Assembly (NCBI RefSeq): GCF_001679925.1 | Contig: NZ_LYUZ01000103.1 | Span: 158,027-222,026, forward strand | Direction: 5' to 3' | Length of the DNA: 64,000 nucleotides | DNA from: Leisingera sp. JC1 | GTDB lineage: Bacteria; Pseudomonadota; Alphaproteobacteria; Rhodobacterales; Rhodobacteraceae | Position numbers and translations under genes: made by a program | The notes under the pieces: generated by a model | What the model saw: only the letters and a program-made list of their open reading frames with translations | What the model was told of the DNA's origin: nothing | The model's database searches: none | Shown: one piece after another, positions 7,843 to 16,966 of the stretch | How the letters are laid out: each line of letters starts with the position of its first letter | Numbering within the stretch: position 1 is the stretch's first letter

Positions 7843-8829
7843 TTATTTGGCTTGCAGGCTTTGGGCCAGTTCAGCAGCTGCGGTAACAGCAGCCGCCCGC
7901 GCATTTGCCGCGGCTTCCCAATTGGACAGGGCGGCACGGGCCGTTTCGGGCAATACAGATAGTTCGTTCAGCGCTTCCTGCAGCTTGCCTGCTGCCACTG
8001 CAGCCTCGGCACGGGACAGGACCGCATCCGGGCCGTCGCCTTCCTGCGGGGTTACAGAGCGCGCGCCCAGATGCCGGTTCACGTAGTCCAGCAATCCACC
8101 GCTGCCTTTGGTCTCTTCACGCGCCGCGGCCAGCGCGTCCCTGGCCGCCGGGGCAAAGCTGTCACGCAAGGATGAAATGGTGGCGACACCGCTGTCAGCC
8201 GGACCGGACAGGGCCGCGGGCACGTCCACGCCAAGGTTGGAAAGCTCCTGCACATTGGCGGCATAGCTGTTGCCGCTGTCCAGAGCGGAGCGCAGCTGCG
8301 CCAGCTGGGTCTGGGCGCTGGCAATCCGCGCGGCCTCTGCACTTGCGGCATCCATTGCCTGAGCTTCGGCCAGCATCTGTTCAACTTCAGAGCGCTGCGC
8401 GGCAAGGCTCTCCTGCAGCTTGGCCAGTTCGGTTTCAAACGCGGCCACTGCCTCAGGCGAAGTCCCTTCCGGCGGGCGGGTTTCCACTGCGGACAACCGG
8501 GCCGCCAGTGCGTCCAGATCCGCCCGCAAACCCGCATCCGGGGCCGGTGCGTTTTTGAGCGGTTCAATATCAGCGGCCAGGGTATCAATGCGGGATGCAA
8601 GCGGCCCAAGGTCGGGGACCTGATTGGCCTCCACCTGCTCTTTCAATGCGGCAAGGGCCGCCTCCAGCTCTGCCTGTCCGGTCTCAAGCGCGGTCAGGTC
8701 TACGCCGCCGCGCATGGATGCAGGCAGGACGCTGTCGAGCCAGCCGCCCTGGCCGGCCACAAAGCCGATCACCGCAGCCACGGCACCGCCCAGAACGGCG
8801 GAGCCGAACCCGCTGCGCTTTTCCACCAC
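7843..8829 (-). CDS. Mitofilin-like inner-membrane protein, C-terminal part (frameshifted gene)
   Basis: This frame encodes the membrane segment (GSAVLGGAVAAVIGFVAG) followed by a long Ala/Glu/Leu-rich coiled coil and a helical C-terminus, the plan of the COG4223/mitofilin-like proteins found between hemD and hemY-like genes in Rhodobacteraceae. The GTG at 8829 is only the first possible start in this frame. The frame stays open upstream through the hexanucleotide repeat, where it reads as Glu-Thr repeats, to a TAG just above the repeat. The natural start is almost certainly at 9178 in another frame. Deleting one C of the CCC just before the repeat joins both halves as ...Ser-(Glu-Thr)n-Gly-Ile-Ser-Ser.... 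It is therefore either a pseudogene or a sequence error. Confidence 0.75.
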   Translation of the reverse strand: MVEKRSGFGSAVLGGAVAAVIGFVAGQGGWLDSVLPASMRGGVDLTALETGQAELEAALAALKEQVEANQVPDLGPLASRIDTLAADIEPLKNAPAPDAGLRADLDALAARLSAVETRPPEGTSPEAVAAFETELAKLQESLAAQRSEVEQMLAEAQAMDAASAEAARIASAQTQLAQLRSALDSGNSYAANVQELSNLGVDVPAALSGPADSGVATISSLRDSFAPAARDALAAAREETKGSGGLLDYVNRHLGARSVTPQEGDGPDAVLSRAEAAVAAGKLQEALNELSVLPETARAALSNWEAAANARAAAVTAAAELAQSLQAK

Positions 8830-8908
8830 CCGTTCGATTTCGCGGGGCGCCTCAGATGCGGCAATCGGTTCAACCGACGCTTCTTCCCGCTCTGCAGCGG
8901 TGTCCTGT

Positions 8909-9178
<270 letters not shown>

Positions 9179-9229
9179 GCCGGCCTCCCCCTCGATTCCT
9201 AAAATACATTCCTGCGAACACGCTGGACC

Positions 9230-9955
9230 CTACTCCGCGCGCCCCCTGTCCTCAAGCCGGGACAGCTGCGCTGCGGCATCAAGGACAGCTGCCGCCATGG
9301 CCGGTGCATCCGGGGCCTTACTTACGCGCAACGCCTTGCAATTCAAGCCTTTCAGCGGTTCTGCAACCGCCTCGCTAAAGGCAATCAGATACAAATGCGA
9401 GCCATCCCCGCAGAGATTGGCAAAATGGCGCGCAGTCCTGGGTGAAAATAGCGGCACGATCACATCATTTTGCGCAGAAAGCACGGTTTGCGCCTCCTCC
9501 GTAAGCGGCAGAAGCACCTGATCATACACGATTTGCTCGCCGCAGGGGAGGCCTGCATCCGTCAGACGCTGGGCAATACTGCCGCGGGCATGGGCACCGC
9601 GCAGATGCAAAAGGGGTGCCTCCGGCCGCCTTTGCATAAGGGTCGCCGCCAATTCATCCGCACAGGTGCCCAGCGCCTCCGCCTGCCAGCCCAATTCCGC
9701 CGCTGCCTGTGCCGTGCGTTCCCCGACGCAATAGGCAGGCAACCGAACCGCCGTTTCACGTGAAGCGGCCTCAACGCCGTTGGCTGAGGTGAAGATCACG
9801 CCCTTGATGCCTTGCATCCTGACAGGTGCCTGAACCACCTGGATCTCCATCAGCGGCGCATAGATCACCTGCAGCCCGGCCAGCGCCTCAGCAGGCAAGC
9901 TGGCGGCAAACCGCTCTGCCGCTTCCAGCGGGCGTGTCATCAGCAATGGCACCAT
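9230..9955 (-). CDS. hemD: Uroporphyrinogen-III synthase HemD
   Basis: HemD cyclises hydroxymethylbilane to uroporphyrinogen III, the branch point for haem, sirohaem and cobalamin. The 241-residue product has the two-domain layout: N-terminal LLMTRPLEAAERFAASL, the central GVIFTSANGVEAASR motif, and LFSPRTARHFANL in the second domain. Sequence identity is always low in this family, so these motifs plus the haem-gene context carry the call. The start at 9955 avoids overlap with the divergent tsaD. An ATG at 9940 (MTRPLE) is an alternative. Confidence 0.9.
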   Translation of the reverse strand: MVPLLMTRPLEAAERFAASLPAEALAGLQVIYAPLMEIQVVQAPVRMQGIKGVIFTSANGVEAASRETAVRLPAYCVGERTAQAAAELGWQAEALGTCADELAATLMQRRPEAPLLHLRGAHARGSIAQRLTDAGLPCGEQIVYDQVLLPLTEEAQTVLSAQNDVIVPLFSPRTARHFANLCGDGSHLYLIAFSEAVAEPLKGLNCKALRVSKAPDAPAMAAAVLDAAAQLSRLEDRGRAE

Positions 9956-10029
9956 CGCAGGGCTCCCGGGATTGTTTGCACCCCGCTTCGGTGGTAGCCC
10001 CGGCAACAATTTGATGCAACGGTAAGGCC

Positions 10030-11127
10030 ATGACAAAGACCCTGACAATTCTGGGATTGGAAAGCAGCTGCGACGACACCGCCGCCGCCGTGGTGCGGCA
10101 GGCAGAGGGCGGGCAGCCTGAGGTTCTGTCCTCGGTCGTTTTCGGCCAGACCGAGCTGCACAGTGCCTTTGGCGGCGTGGTGCCGGAAATTGCCGCCCGC
10201 GCCCACGCCGAAAAGCTGGACATCTGCGTCCGCGATGCGCTGGCAGAGGCCGGGCTGAGCCTGAAGGACATGGATGCAGTGGCCGTCACGGCCGGCCCGG
10301 GTCTAATCGGCGGCGTGATGTCCGGTGTGATGTGCGCCAAGGGGATTGCCGCCGCAACCGGCCTGCCCCTCATTGGCGTGAACCACCTGGCAGGCCACGC
10401 ACTGACACCGCGGCTGACGGATGGGATCATCTATCCCTATCTGATGCTGCTGGTGTCCGGCGGCCACTGCCAGTACCTGCTGGTGCGCGGGCCGGAGGAC
10501 TTCACCCGGCTGGGCGGCACCATCGACGACGCGCCGGGCGAGGCCTTTGACAAGACCGCCCGCCTGCTTGGCCTGCCGCAACCCGGCGGACCGTCGGTGC
10601 AGGCTGAAGCGGAACAGGGTGATCCCAAGCGGTTCCGCTTTCCCCGGCCCTTGCTGGACCGGCCCGATTGCAACCTGTCGTTCTCGGGGCTGAAAACCGC
10701 GCTGATGCGGATGCGGGACCAGATCGTAGCGGAAAAAGGCGGGCTGACACGGCAGGACCGCGCCGACCTCTGTGCCGGATTTCAGGATGCGGTGGTGGAT
10801 ACATTGGCCGAGAAAACCCGCCGCGCGATCCGTCTGTATATGGAAGAACAGCCAGCGCAGCCAACCATCGCGGTGGCTGGCGGGGTGGCCGCAAACACAG
10901 CCATCCGGGCAGCATTAGAGACAGTGTGTGCGGAGGCAGGCGCTGCCTTTACCGCGCCGCCGCTGCGGCTGTGCACCGACAATGCCGCGATGATCGCCTA
11001 TGCAGGGCTGGAGCGGTTCAAGGCGGGTGCGCGCGACGGGCTGGACCTGACCGCCCGCCCCCGCTGGCCGCTGGATCAAAGCAGCCCGGCATTGATCGGC
11101 TCCGGCCGGAAAGGAGCGAAGGCATGA
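10030..11127 (+). CDS. tsaD: tRNA N6-adenosine threonylcarbamoyltransferase TsaD
   Basis: TsaD transfers the threonylcarbamoyl group to A37 of ANN-decoding tRNAs, working with TsaB and TsaE. The 365-residue protein opens with [16 protein letters not shown] and carries [13 protein letters not shown] (metal-binding His59) and the later NHLAGH motif. [13 protein letters not shown] and the C-terminal [12 protein letters not shown] glycine-rich motif of the ASKHA fold are present. It overlaps the start of gpsA by four bases (ATGA), so the two are translationally coupled. Its partner tsaE is at 21.4 kb. Confidence 0.97.
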   Translation: MTKTLTILGLESSCDDTAAAVVRQAEGGQPEVLSSVVFGQTELHSAFGGVVPEIAARAHAEKLDICVRDALAEAGLSLKDMDAVAVTAGPGLIGGVMSGVMCAKGIAAATGLPLIGVNHLAGHALTPRLTDGIIYPYLMLLVSGGHCQYLLVRGPEDFTRLGGTIDDAPGEAFDKTARLLGLPQPGGPSVQAEAEQGDPKRFRFPRPLLDRPDCNLSFSGLKTALMRMRDQIVAEKGGLTRQDRADLCAGFQDAVVDTLAEKTRRAIRLYMEEQPAQPTIAVAGGVAANTAIRAALETVCAEAGAAFTAPPLRLCTDNAAMIAYAGLERFKAGARDGLDLTARPRWPLDQSSPALIGSGRKGAKA

Positions 11128-12086
11128 GCATTTCGGTACTGGGTTCGGGCGCCTTTGGCACCGCGCTGGCCATTTCGCTGGCGGGGAACGGCCCGGTGAC
11201 CCTGTGGGCGCGCAACCCGGTGAAGGCGCAGGCAATGCAAGACAGCCGCCGCAACGGCACCCGCCTGCCCGGTGTGGCGCTGCCGGAAGACCTCTCCGTC
11301 ACCGCGGATTTTGCCGAGGCCTGCAAGTCCGAAGTCTTGCTCCTGGCGGTGCCGATGCAGACTCTGCGCGGTGTGCTGGAGGCGTACAAGGATCACCTGG
11401 CAGGAAAAACGCTTGTTGCCTGCTGCAAGGGCATTGAGCTGGAGACCGGGCTTGGCCCGGTTGCCGTCATCCGCGAACTTCTGCCGGATGCGCAGGCCGC
11501 ACTGTTGACCGGGCCGAGCTTTGCGGCTGACATCGCCCGCGGTTTGCCAACCGCGCTGACGCTGGCGTGCGGGGATGCGGAACTGGGCAAGGACCTGCAG
11601 GAGCAGCTGACCACCGCCAACCTGCGCCTTTACCGGACAACGGACACCATCGGCGCGGAAATCGGCGGAGCGCTGAAGAACGTGATGGCTATCGCCTGCG
11701 GCGCCGTCATCGGCGCGGGCCTCGGCGACAGCGCCCGTGCAGCGCTGATGACCCGCGGCTATGCGGAGATGCAGCGGATGGCGCTGGCCAGCGGTGCCCA
11801 GCCGGAAACCCTGGCCGGGCTTTCGGGGTTCGGCGACTTGGCGCTGACCTGTACCTCGGATCTGTCGCGCAATTACAGGCTGGGCCTGTCCATCGGCCGG
11901 AGCGAGGATTTCGACCCCAGCATCACGGTGGAAGGCGCCGCCACCGCGCGGGCCGTGGCAGAGCAGGCGCAGCGGATGGCCTTGGATATGCCGGTCACGC
12001 TCACGGTAACCAATTTAGTAGATCAGCGCTTGACGATCAGCGAGGCAGCGGCACATTTGCTTAAAAGACCATTAAAAGAGGAATAA
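11124..12086 (+). CDS. gpsA: Glycerol-3-phosphate dehydrogenase [NAD(P)+] GpsA
   Basis: GpsA reduces dihydroxyacetone phosphate to sn-glycerol 3-phosphate for phospholipid synthesis in the cytoplasm. The 320-residue product opens with the dinucleotide-binding motif [26 protein letters not shown] and the catalytic-lysine segment [12 protein letters not shown] follow, then [23 protein letters not shown]. The start at 11124 overlaps the tsaD stop and has AAGGAG 7-12 bases upstream. The next gene begins one base after its stop, so the operon continues. Confidence 0.97.
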   Translation: MSISVLGSGAFGTALAISLAGNGPVTLWARNPVKAQAMQDSRRNGTRLPGVALPEDLSVTADFAEACKSEVLLLAVPMQTLRGVLEAYKDHLAGKTLVACCKGIELETGLGPVAVIRELLPDAQAALLTGPSFAADIARGLPTALTLACGDAELGKDLQEQLTTANLRLYRTTDTIGAEIGGALKNVMAIACGAVIGAGLGDSARAALMTRGYAEMQRMALASGAQPETLAGLSGFGDLALTCTSDLSRNYRLGLSIGRSEDFDPSITVEGAATARAVAEQAQRMALDMPVTLTVTNLVDQRLTISEAAAHLLKRPLKEE

Positions 12087-12087
12087 A

Positions 12088-12360
12088 ATGCTCATCGCAT
12101 TGATCGCCCGCGACAAACCCGGCCATTTGCAGACCCGGCTCGACAACCGTGACGCCCATCTGGCCTATATCAACGACACTGGCGCCGTGGCGCAGGCAGG
12201 CCCGCTCTTGGATCAGGATGGCAATATGGCCGGTTCCCTGGTTATTCTGGACGTCGAAGACATGGCAGCGGGCGAGGCTTGGGCCGAGAATGACCCCTAC
12301 AACAAGGCCGGGCTGTTTGAAGCTGTCGAATTGATCACCTGGAAAAAGGTCATCGGCTGA
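12088..12360 (+). CDS. YciI family protein
   Basis: This is a 90-residue ferredoxin-like fold protein of the YciI family (dimeric alpha/beta barrel). The substrate is unknown, and a role as a small hydrolase or sensor has been suggested for relatives. The conserved pattern is LIALIARDKPGHLQTRLDNRDAHLAYI with the family His, then AWAENDPYNKAGLF. It starts one base after gpsA and overlaps the next gene (TGATG), so it belongs to the tsaD-gpsA operon. Confidence 0.88.
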   Translation: MLIALIARDKPGHLQTRLDNRDAHLAYINDTGAVAQAGPLLDQDGNMAGSLVILDVEDMAAGEAWAENDPYNKAGLFEAVELITWKKVIG

Positions 12361-12782
12361 TGCGCTACTGGCTGTTCAAATCCGAACCTTCCACTTGGAG
12401 CTGGGATGACCAGGTTGCCAAGGGCGATGCGGGGGAGGAATGGGACGGCGTGCGCAACTATCAGGCGCGCAACTTCATGCGCGAGATGAAAATCGGCGAC
12501 CGTGGGTTCTTCTATCATTCGCAGAAAGAGAAATCCGTGGTCGGCATCGTTGAAGTCTGCGCTGAGGCGCATCCCGACAGCACCACCGTTGATGAGCGCT
12601 GGGAATGCGTGGACATCAAGGCGGTGCGCCCCTTTGCCAAGCCGGTCAGCCTGGACCAGATCAAGGCCGACCCGCGGCTGGAGGAAATGGTGCTAGTGAA
12701 AAACTCCCGCCTGTCGGTGCAGCCGGTGAGCGAGGCGGAATGGGGTGCCATCTGCGCGCTGGGGGAGACAGACCCCACCTAA
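12360..12782 (+). CDS. EVE domain-containing protein
   Basis: This 140-residue PUA-like EVE domain protein probably binds modified nucleic acid bases. Diagnostic segments are the opening YWLFKSEPSTWSWDDQ, WDGVRNYQARNFMREM and GDRGFFYHSQKEKSVVGIVEV, the binding-pocket region. It overlaps yciI by one base. EVE genes of this type are widespread housekeeping genes in proteobacteria, so its presence does not by itself imply a defence function. Confidence 0.92.
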   Translation: MRYWLFKSEPSTWSWDDQVAKGDAGEEWDGVRNYQARNFMREMKIGDRGFFYHSQKEKSVVGIVEVCAEAHPDSTTVDERWECVDIKAVRPFAKPVSLDQIKADPRLEEMVLVKNSRLSVQPVSEAEWGAICALGETDPT

Positions 12783-12828
12783 TCTGCCACTCTGCTCTCA
12801 AGTGGCTGAAACCATTGAGGAGAGCATC

Positions 12829-13224
12829 ATGGGATTTCTAAGCGTGATTGTTGCGGCGGCGGCTGCGTTTGGCCTTGGGGCCGCGTATTACGGTGCCCTT
12901 GCCAAGCCCTGGGTCGAGGCTTCTGGCGTCGAATGCGACGAGACCGGAAAGCCGAAAGGCGGGCAAAGCCCGATGATCTTTGCCATGGCCTTTGTGTTGC
13001 AGTTGATCGTCGTCGGCATGATGCGCCATGTCTTCAGCCTGTCCGGCATTGACACCCTGGGTGCGGGGCTGGTCGGCGGCGCGGGCATCGGCCTGTTTTT
13101 CATCAGCCCCTGGATTGCGCTCAATAACATGTACGGAATGCGACCGGTGAAACTGACGCTGATTGATGGCGGTTATGCCACTCTGGCCTGCGCGGCGGCC
13201 GGTCTGGTGCTGACGCTGTTTTGA
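12829..13224 (+). CDS. DUF1761 family membrane protein
   Basis: A 131-residue protein with four predicted membrane segments (about residues 3-23, 47-67, 78-100 and 110-130). Its motifs, AFGLGAAYYGALAKPWVEASG near the N-terminus and the GMR-V-L-DGGYA segment near the C-terminus, are typical of DUF1761. The function is unknown. GAGGAGAG lies 5-12 bases before the ATG at 12829, which fixes the start. It lies 46 bases after the EVE gene and is followed by a hairpin. Confidence 0.82.
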   Translation: MGFLSVIVAAAAAFGLGAAYYGALAKPWVEASGVECDETGKPKGGQSPMIFAMAFVLQLIVVGMMRHVFSLSGIDTLGAGLVGGAGIGLFFISPWIALNNMYGMRPVKLTLIDGGYATLACAAAGLVLTLF

Positions 13225-13246
13225 GCGGTCACCCTTCTGAAATGAA

Positions 13247-13283
13247 AAAGGGAAGGACCTGAGGACAATCAGGACCTTCCCTT
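13247..13283. terminator. Hairpin after the tsaD-DUF1761 gene group
   Basis: A stem of about 15 bp (AAGGGAAGGACCTGA with TCAGGACCTTCCCTT, one mismatch) starts 22 bases after the DUF1761 stop. There is no strong T-run on the plus-strand side, so it could be a weak terminator or an RNA-stabilising 3' structure. Confidence 0.5.
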
Positions 13284-13317
13284 CCACCCCGCGTGCTCCA
13301 CTATCCACCACACGCGT

Positions 13318-13413
13318 ATGAAAATCTGGTTCCTGGCCGTCCTGGCCGGTTTCTTAGGTATAGGCCGTCCAGCGCCGATTCCGCAAAACAATAACCCGGA
13401 CAATGCGAGCTAA
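13318..13413 (+). CDS. Possible small secreted peptide (31 aa), unrecognised
   Basis: An ATG opens a 31-codon frame (MKIWFLAVLAGFLGIGRP... ending NPDNAS, TAA). A Lys followed by a hydrophobic stretch resembles a short signal or membrane segment, and the tail is Asn/Pro-rich. No convincing ribosome-binding site precedes it. It could be a real micropeptide or chance. I do not recognise a family. Confidence 0.2.
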   Translation: MKIWFLAVLAGFLGIGRPAPIPQNNNPDNAS

Positions 13414-13608
13414 ATCAGAAGAGACGGGAAGCAATCCGGAAGGTTTCATCTTCCGGTATTGCCAGCTGAGCCGCGTCCTTCCTCCGGGTCCGCAGCTCCA
13501 GATCCCTCAATCGCGTTGCCGCCGCCTTTCACTGCCAGAGCGGATGCCTTTCCGGACCAGGGACCTATATCGAGGCCTGCGTACCAGTGACACGGAGGAG
13601 GTTATCCT

Positions 13609-13881
13609 ATGCAAAGGTTTCTCATTGAACGGGACATCCCGAAGGTCGGCAGCATGAGCGGTGAAGAACTTGGCGGCGCGGCGCGCACCTCAAATGACGC
13701 GCTGGCCAAACTGGCCCCCCAGGTCCAATGGCAGCACTCCTACGTTGCCGGCGACAAAACATTCTGCATTTACCTGGCCGACTCCGAAGACGCGATACAT
13801 GAACACGCGAAGCTGAGCGGCTTTCCGGCCAGTAAGATCACCAGAATCGAAACTGTCATCGACCCCACCACCGGCAATTAG
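13609..13881 (+). CDS. DUF4242 domain protein (SCO4226-like putative nickel-binding)
   Basis: A 90-residue ferredoxin-like protein. The pattern FLIERDIPKVGSMSGEEL, then WQHSYVAGDKTFCIYLADSEDAIHEHAKLSGFPAS, is the DUF4242 signature; characterised relatives bind nickel, but no role is known. ACGGAGGAGG lies 9-18 bases upstream of the ATG. It converges on ahcY with a shared terminator between them. Confidence 0.85.
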   Translation: MQRFLIERDIPKVGSMSGEELGGAARTSNDALAKLAPQVQWQHSYVAGDKTFCIYLADSEDAIHEHAKLSGFPASKITRIETVIDPTTGN

Positions 13882-13895
13882 GGTCAGGCAAAGAA

Positions 13896-13925
13896 GAACG
13901 CCGCCGGATTTCCCCGGCGGCGCTG
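13896..13925. terminator. Terminator between DUF4242 gene and ahcY
   Basis: A perfect 9-bp stem CGCCGCCGG/CCGGCGGCG (13899-13907 with 13914-13922) is followed on the minus strand by TTCTTCTTTG. It sits just past the ahcY stop and probably ends ahcY transcription. Confidence 0.65.
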
Positions 13926-13946
13926 TATTGTGTTCTGCTTTTCCGC

Positions 13947-15335
13947 TTAGTAGCGGTAGTGCTCCGGCTTGAACGGGCCCTCCGGCTTGACGCCGATATA
14001 GGCGGCCTGCTCAGCGCTCAGCTGGGTCAGCTTAACGCCGATGCGGCCCAGGTGCAGGCGGGCGACTTTCTCGTCCAGATGCTTGGGCAGGATGTAGACG
14101 TCGTTTTCGTAGTGATCGCCGCGGGTCCACAGTTCGATCTGAGCCAGCACCTGGTTGGTGAAGGACGCCGACATCACAAACGACGGGTGGCCGGTGGCGT
14201 TGCCGAGGTTCAGCAGGCGGCCTTCAGACAACAGGATGATGCGGTTGCCAGAGGGCATCTCGATCATGTCGACCTGGTCCTTGATGTTGGTCCATTTGTG
14301 GTTGCGCAGGCTGGCGACCTGGATTTCGTTGTCGAAGTGGCCGATGTTGCCAACAATCGCCATGTCCTTCATCTCGCGCATGTGCTCGATGCGGATCACG
14401 TCTTTGTTGCCGGTAGTGGTGATGAAGATGTCGGCGGAGCCAACCTCTTCTTCCAGCAGCACCACTTCGAACCCGTCCATCGCGGCCTGCAGGGCGCAGA
14501 TCGGGTCGGCCTCGGTCACCTTCACACGGGCGCCGGCGCCGCGCAGGGAGGCTGCGGAACCTTTGCCCACGTCGCCATAGCCGCAGACCACGGCAACCTT
14601 GCCGGCCATCATGGTGTCAGTGGCGCGGCGGATGCCGTCGACCAGCGATTCCTTGCAGCCGTATTTGTTGTCGAACTTCGACTTGGTGACCGAGTCGTTC
14701 ACGTTGATCGCCGGGAACGGCAGCTGGCCGTTTTTCTGCAGCTCATACAGGCGGTGAACGCCGGTGGTGGTTTCCTCAGAGACACCCAGGATGGCATCGC
14801 GGGTCTTGGTGAACCAGCCCGGGGAGGCTTCCATGCGCTTCAGGATCTGCGCCTTGATGACCGCTTCTTCCTCGGACTGCGGCACCGGGATGATGTCTTC
14901 GCCGGCTTCGGCGCGGGCGCCCAGAAGCACATAAAGGGTGGCGTCGCCGCCGTCGTCCAGGATCAGGTTCGCGCCTTCGGGGAACATGAAGGATTTGTCG
15001 AGGTAGTCCCAATGCTCTTCCAGGGTCTGGCCCTTGATCGCAAAAACCGGAATGCCGGCTTCGGCGATTGCTGCGGCGGCGTGGTCCTGGGTCGAGAAGA
15101 TGTTGCAGGAGGCCCAGCGCACGTCCGCGCCCAGCGCTACAAGCGTTTCAATCAGAACCGCGGTCTGAATGGTCATGTGCAGCGAGCCGACAATACGCGC
15201 GCCTTTCAGCGGTTTGGTTTCGCCGTATTCCTCGCGCAGCGCCATCAGGCCCGGCATTTCGGTTTCGGCGATGTCCAGCTCCTTGCGGCCAAAGCCTGCC
15301 AGCGCGATGTCCTTGACGATATAATCCCCGGCCAT
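13947..15335 (-). CDS. ahcY: Adenosylhomocysteinase AhcY
   Basis: AhcY hydrolyses S-adenosyl-homocysteine to adenosine and homocysteine, completing the methyl cycle in the cytoplasm. The product is 462 residues. Visible are [16 protein letters not shown] near residue 55, the NAD-binding [18 protein letters not shown] motif, [12 protein letters not shown], and the C-terminal PEHYRY that closes the cofactor site. The ATG at 15335 has GGAG seven bases upstream, preferred over 15347 and 15383. In Rhodobacter ahcY is close to regA as here, although hvrA, which lies between them in R. capsulatus, is missing. Confidence 0.98.
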   Translation of the reverse strand: MAGDYIVKDIALAGFGRKELDIAETEMPGLMALREEYGETKPLKGARIVGSLHMTIQTAVLIETLVALGADVRWASCNIFSTQDHAAAAIAEAGIPVFAIKGQTLEEHWDYLDKSFMFPEGANLILDDGGDATLYVLLGARAEAGEDIIPVPQSEEEAVIKAQILKRMEASPGWFTKTRDAILGVSEETTTGVHRLYELQKNGQLPFPAINVNDSVTKSKFDNKYGCKESLVDGIRRATDTMMAGKVAVVCGYGDVGKGSAASLRGAGARVKVTEADPICALQAAMDGFEVVLLEEEVGSADIFITTTGNKDVIRIEHMREMKDMAIVGNIGHFDNEIQVASLRNHKWTNIKDQVDMIEMPSGNRIILLSEGRLLNLGNATGHPSFVMSASFTNQVLAQIELWTRGDHYENDVYILPKHLDEKVARLHLGRIGVKLTQLSAEQAAYIGVKPEGPFKPEHYRY

Positions 15336-15485
15336 AGTCTGCTCCATTCCGGTTACGAGTACACTTGCTGCAGGGCCTAGCACTGCAAAAGTTGATATTC
15401 AACGAAGATACCCGCAACCGGAGCCGATGGCTCAGGCTTTTCGTCATATGTCAGGCAGGAGGGGAAGCCTGTCAGGCGGCCAATG

Positions 15486-15800
15486 TCAGCTCGGCGTGCC
15501 TGGATCCGGCGCTTTTTCCGCAATGTGGAAAAACGAGGATCCGGTTGCGACAACGCAGCTGATCCCGTTTGCATGAGTAACGAGAACCGTAAAGGTGCCG
15601 GTTTCATCCGACGACCAAACTTCTATCACTGTCGCTTCGGGGCGGCTTTTCTGCAATCCGCCGGCGGTCAGCCGTTCAGAGTATCCGCTTTCCAGTTTTT
15701 GCGTCATGACCTCGCGGTCGCCGCAGCTGGCCGCCAGTGCTGGCGGCGCTGTTGCTGCCATGCCGAACAACAGGGAAAGACCAAGTAGACGCTTGAACAT
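15486..15800 (-). CDS. Small exported protein, unrecognised
   Basis: The 104-residue product has a clear signal peptide (MFKRLLGLSLLFGMAATAPPALA, cleavage near residue 23). The mature domain of about 80 residues has two cysteines (near residues 26 and 79) that could form a disulfide in the periplasm. It includes a SGYSERLTAGGLQ segment and a VIEVWSSDETGTFTVLVT strand pair. I do not recognise the family. The start at 15800 is fixed by AAAGGAG six bases upstream. It is divergent from the HD-hydrolase gene and lies 150 bases upstream of ahcY. Confidence 0.75.
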   Translation of the reverse strand: MFKRLLGLSLLFGMAATAPPALAASCGDREVMTQKLESGYSERLTAGGLQKSRPEATVIEVWSSDETGTFTVLVTHANGISCVVATGSSFFHIAEKAPDPGTPS

Positions 15801-15879
15801 GACAAACTCCTTTCTGTTGCGTGCCACGTCGCAAAAGGGGTTTGCCGCAGGGAGGGGGCGGTGCCCCTTGTGTACCTAT

Positions 15880-15908
15880 AATATTGGTGCGCGAGGAACC
15901 TTTTTCAA
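15880..15908 (-). promoter_or_regulatory. Possible promoter for the small exported protein
   Basis: On the minus strand TTGAAA (15903-15908) and AATATT (15880-15885) are 17 bases apart, about 80 bases upstream of the ATG at 15800. The -10 element is weak. Confidence 0.3.
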
Positions 15909-16032
15909 ACTCACAAGGCGTAAACTGAGCGTATTCTCATGTGTTCGCGCAAACACTCAGCAACCAGCAAGCATTGCCCGTCACAGCCCCAGAAGGTAGT
16001 CAAAGGACAGTGTGAAGCGACAGGAAAATCCC

Positions 16033-16629
16033 ATGCCCGCCAAACCCGCCCGCGCCTGGCAGCGAATGCTGTCCGGCCGCCGTCTGGACCTGCTGGATCC
16101 GACACCCGTGGATATCGAGATCGAAGATATTGCCCACGGTCTGGCTTTTGTGGCGCGCTGGAACGGCCAGACGATGGGGGATTTTGCCTATTCGGTCGCG
16201 GAGCATTCGCTGCTGGTCGAGGATATTTTCAGCCGGATGCAGCCCAAGGCACCGGTCAAATGGCGGCTGGCCGCGCTGCTGCATGATGCTCCGGAGTATG
16301 TGATTGGCGACATGATTTCCCCTGTGAAGGCCGCGGTTGGGCCGGGATACGGGGATCTGGATCAGCGGCTGACCGCGGCCATTCACCTGCGGTTCGGGCT
16401 TCCGGCGGCGCTGCCCAAAACGGTTAAGGCGCAGATCAAGCGGGCGGACAAAGTCAGCGCCTGGATGGAAGCGGTGCAGATCGCGGGGTTTTCAGAAGCG
16501 GAAGCCAGCAAGTTTTTTGGCCGTCCGAATGCTGAGGTTGCCAATGGCCTGGACATCCGCCTGCGCCCGCCGGTCGAGGTGCGGCAGGATTTCATTGCCC
16601 GGCACCAGGCACTGTTGCGGCAGATGTGA
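16033..16629 (+). CDS. HD-domain phosphohydrolase (YfbR-like)
   Basis: A 198-residue HD hydrolase, probably a nucleotidase or phosphohydrolase of the COG1896 type. The metal-binding set is visible: FAYSVAEHSLLVEDIF (first His), LLHDAPEYVIGDM (His-Asp plus Glu) and KRADKVSAWMEA (C-terminal Asp). The ATG at 16033 has AGGAAA upstream; a GTG at 16012 would add seven residues. It sits between ahcY and regA, where Rhodobacter has hvrA/spb. The true substrate is unknown. Confidence 0.85.
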   Translation: MPAKPARAWQRMLSGRRLDLLDPTPVDIEIEDIAHGLAFVARWNGQTMGDFAYSVAEHSLLVEDIFSRMQPKAPVKWRLAALLHDAPEYVIGDMISPVKAAVGPGYGDLDQRLTAAIHLRFGLPAALPKTVKAQIKRADKVSAWMEAVQIAGFSEAEASKFFGRPNAEVANGLDIRLRPPVEVRQDFIARHQALLRQM

Positions 16630-16966
16630 CTGCAAAAAGCTTCTGCCCGGCCAGGACCGCTGCCCTGCCGGTGTTTCCAATCGTTATCCTGCTGCCTGTT
16701 CTGCGAAAAAGCGTATGCAAATCAAGTATGGCGGCGCCGCCAAGGGGCGGAGGCGGGACGGGAGTTTCCTCCCGCACGCGAAACGTCGTCTGTGCGTGCC
16801 CGTGCGAATGGGCCCTGTTCCAATGTGCCGGGGTGCCAGGCCCGGCGGTGACCGCGATCAATTGGGACTATGCCGCAGGCCGCTTAAGATCCCGTGAGAC
16901 CAGCGTACGCAGGCTGCGCAACACCCTGCGGCTGACGGGCATAGCCCCTCATCTGAAGTGGAAGGC
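16630..16966. other. 337-base intergenic stretch, no gene seen
   Basis: This gap lies between the convergent ends of the HD-hydrolase and regA genes. Open frames here lack ribosome-binding sites and family signatures. I see no tRNA, convincing terminator or operator. Confidence 0.6.

Larger units (their letters stand above)
13225..13608. other. 384-base intergenic stretch
   Basis: Apart from the hairpin at its left end, the stretch holds only a possible 31-codon ORF at 13318-13413 and the leader of the DUF4242 gene. I see no tRNA, recognisable structured RNA or clear operator. Confidence 0.6.

Noticed and set aside
9752..9767. parS-like palindrome CGTTTCACGTGAAGCG inside hemD
   Set aside because: It matches the parS consensus at 13 of 16 bases and is 36 kb from parB. 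Outer bases are wrong, so I treat it as chance or at most a weak site.
12360..12782. EVE protein as part of a defence system
   Set aside because: EVE domains do occur in modification-dependent restriction enzymes, but this is the stand-alone housekeeping form in an operon with gpsA and yciI, and no defence genes are near.
13959..15380. Long plus-strand open frame opposite ahcY
   Set aside because: It is the codon-bias shadow of ahcY, rich in Gly/Val/Asp with no recognisable domain.
15336..15485. SAM/SAH-type riboswitch ahead of ahcY
   Set aside because: I looked for the conserved SAH and SAM-II/SAM-SAH core sequences in the leader and found no convincing match.
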